Source: Lutjanus erythropterus
Taxonomy: Eukaryota > Chordata > Actinopteri > Lutjaniformes > Lutjanidae
DNA: 64,000 nt
Assembly (NCBI GenBank): GCA_020091685.1
Contig: CM034597.1
Coordinates: forward strand, 29,376,388 to 29,440,387
Reading direction: 5' to 3'
Position numbers and translations under genes: made by a program. Of the stretch, positions 61,745 to 64,000 are shown piece by piece. Within the stretch, counting starts at the first letter, position 1. Every line of letters starts with the position of its first letter. The notes below the pieces were generated by a model. The model had not been told where the DNA came from. It ran no database searches and saw nothing but the letters and a program-made list of their open reading frames with translations.

Positions 61745-62213
61745 TGCTACAACAGTTTGCTGATTAATCGATTAATTAAGTAGCAGGAATTGTTCTGCAA
61801 CTATTACTCAATCGTTTAAGTCATTTACAAGAGAAATTATGTCGGGGCCCTTTTCATGTAGAGCAGGTCAAGACTGTATTTTTTTTTTAGAATATCATTT
61901 AGCAAGTGCTAAGGTAACAAACATCCTTTGAAGAGACAGAGACCTTGAGTAGAGCCAGGCTCTAGGTTAAGACAAAAGTGTAAAAAAAATACTGCTTCCA
62001 GTTTCTCCAATGTGAGGATTTACTGATTTTCTCTGTTTTATATCAATATAAATTAAATATCTTTGGGTTTTGTTTCTAAACAGGCAATTCCATACATCTC
62101 TGTGCACTCTGGGAAATTGTGCTGGGCATATTTGATTATTTCTGATCACTTCATGCACTAAATAATTAATCAGCTATTCAATAATGAAAATAATCATTCG
62201 TTCCAGCCCTAGT
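61745..62213. mobile_element. fragment(s) of AGGGCTGCAAC/AGGGCTGG hAT-like MITE
   Basis: gctgattaatcgattaatta near 61761 and the end atcattcgttccagccct at 62212 are typical of this MITE group. The inner part is not clearly one element. Confidence 0.45.
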
Positions 62214-63189
62214 GTACACACATGCGTACAAACCCAATTATCATAACACACAGAAAGAAGAAAATGTGTCTCAACAATAAAGATAAATGAATGATGAATT
62301 TAGAAAGTCATACAAATGAAATTGCAGAGATGATGCTTCGACATTCAGCTCAGCACTCCTGCATGGAAGGCATTAACTCGCTTGTTCTTCCCTCATAGTT
62401 GACAATCTCCAGAAACTGCCTGCAAACAAAGAAAAAGAGTTCCAGGAAAGAGAGTTAGGTCATTTGCGTTGCTTAAGAAAACTACTGTTCAGTCTGATCG
62501 CTTGCGTTCTCTTTCTCTGTGACTTCTGTCTTTGCTTCCCTCTCTTTATCTGTCTGTCCGCCTGCTGATCTCTACTGACACCTTGAGGTCGGGAGATGCT
62601 GCTGCAGCAGCGCTGTGCTCTGGAGACCTCATCCATAACTTGACCCTCACCCTCATGTTATTTATGTCACCCACACACCTGAGCCAAAAATTAGATTTTC
62701 CTTTACATATACTTTCGCTATGGTGCTTGGTTCCTGCAGGTTCCCTCTGGGTGTCGGGGTGCCTATGGAATAGTGGGACTTAATTTTGTGCTACATCGCT
62801 TGGCTGGGCACAGCCAGATACAGAGCAATGCAGAGATACAGACACATAAACACAACAACTACTTGGGGAGCATTTGTGAGAGCCCTGAGGAGACACACAC
62901 ATACACACACACAGAAAGAACGATGTGGGATAAACAGTGGATCCATTGTAAGCTCCAGGAGCCTGCTGTAAGAGATTGTTTTGATGAAGCAGCAAGGGTA
63001 CACTAGCACTGAGACTAAATGTAGCATGGCCACGATGGTTGAATTCCCCGACAGTCGGGACCTTGGCAGCTGCCTCTGGTTTGGCTCACAACTTTCTGGG
63101 TTCTTGGTTTTACTGTAGGGAGAGAGGCTGTGTGTGTATGTCTGCCTGTGCTGTTTTTTCTTTCCTGATTGCAGCTTTGTATTGTACCC

Positions 63190-63213
63190 TGTGTGTGTGT
63201 GTGTGTGTGTGTG
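63190..63213. repeat. short (TG)n microsatellite
   Basis: Twelve TG units. Confidence 0.93.
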
Positions 63214-64000
63214 CTGTGCTCTTGTACCGAGAGCCTGTGTGGTGGCCTGGGGTCGAGGCCAAAGTAGAATTTCTAAGTGATGGAATTTCACAGCCACCGA
63301 GCACCCAGCGGCTGGCCAAACCGCAAGCACTCACATTTACAACAAACGGCCCGCCCCGCTCCACGGAGACTCCTGAATGGCAAAGCCATTTGTCTCTGTG
63401 AAGGGCAGAGGGAGAGAAAAGCGAAATAAAATCAGAGGGAGAGTACTTAAATGGAACAACGCTTTTTTTGTTTACGACCCCTAACCACTCAAACAGACAC
63501 ATATGCACACACATAGAAGCACGCACACACACTGCTCTGAGGCTAAATTGGAATTAAGGAGAAGGAAAGGTGCATAGCCTGTTGCTAATTAGCATTTTCT
63601 CTGCTCAGCAGAAGCGGGTGGAAGAATCAATAAGATATTAAGTTTGTGTATAGCAATGAGGCACACAATCACTTTCATCCATTAGCAACAGCAGATTAAA
63701 GGAGAAACACTAGCCAAGAAAACAACAAAATTTTGACCTCTGTGAATGGGAACTGTTTTTGTTATTCAGTCTGTTTAATGTCTACAATATTTGAGGAATG
63801 ATCCTTTAAATATCTACAGAGGTTAACACAGTCTTTTAGGTTAATTTGACTTCACTAGAATAGGACATTTTCTGTTTTATTGATCCTGGTCAAATACACT
63901 GTAGACCCTCAAACATTTCACAGGAGGTATCAAACAAGATATTTAAACACATTCCCATCATTCTCATGTCACTAAAAGTTTCAGATGCAGTCATTTATAT

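Larger units (their letters stand above)
61541..64000. other. gene-free region, 3' end of window
   Basis: Besides the MITE remnant, a possible minus-strand terminal exon lies at 62350-62419 (see findings). 63540-63680 (ctaattagcattttctctgc; aatcaataagatattaag) is repeat-free and could be regulatory. The long minus-strand frame at 62791-63330 is chance reading through CA/TG tracts. Confidence 0.3.

Noticed and set aside
62791..63330. 179-codon minus-strand frame, the longest in the window
   Set aside because: It runs through CA/TG tracts, has low-complexity His/Thr and Cys/Val runs, and has no recognisable domain.
1..64000. CRISPR arrays, bacterial operons, phage or viral genes
   Set aside because: The window is vertebrate nuclear DNA; repeats are microsatellites and transposons, and no viral gene was recognised.

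Overview
The window looks like teleost (probably percomorph) nuclear DNA. It has spliced coding exons with canonical GT/AG borders, long CA/TG microsatellites, a tRNA-derived SINE, and many short non-autonomous DNA transposons (MITEs) of types I recognise from fish genomes. Only one protein-coding gene can be read with confidence: BEND5 (BEN domain-containing 5), on the + strand, six coding exons from 9160 to 20808, 450 codons. All five introns have GT donors and AG acceptors, reading frame is kept across every junction, and an in-frame stop lies just before the ATG.

Layout. 1-9159: upstream non-coding DNA with a TG microsatellite, several MITEs (including one MITE nested in another at 7836-8746) and AT-rich or homeobox-motif-rich stretches. 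9160-20808: BEND5; intron 1 carries a dense cluster of GTTAGC hexamers just downstream of exon 1, intron 2 carries a tandem duplication and a nested MITE, and intron 4 carries an intact SINE and two MITEs. 20809-28534: T-rich sequence that may be a very long 3' UTR ending at a good AATAAA, or may be intergenic; it holds a complete 944-bp hAT-like element with an 8-bp target duplication and a MITE dimer. 28535-64000: no convincing protein-coding gene. It contains microsatellites, MITEs, a fossil pogo/Tigger transposase fragment (50975-51241), and stretches that resemble conserved non-coding regulatory DNA. Two weak exon-like signals (59947-60021 on +, 62350-62419 on -) are recorded for checking.

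Context. In mammals BEND5 lies inside an intron of AGBL4, with the same orientation. I found no AGBL4 exon here, so the window may sit in one large AGBL4 intron or the nesting may be lost in this fish; sequence alone does not decide. BEND5 is a BEN-solo transcription factor (coiled coil plus one C-terminal BEN domain) that in other animals represses transcription. I saw no previously undescribed multi-gene system. The points most worth a second look are the GTTAGC cluster, the acidic/His-Gln insert of the fish BEND5, the exon-like signals, and the layered transposon insertions.
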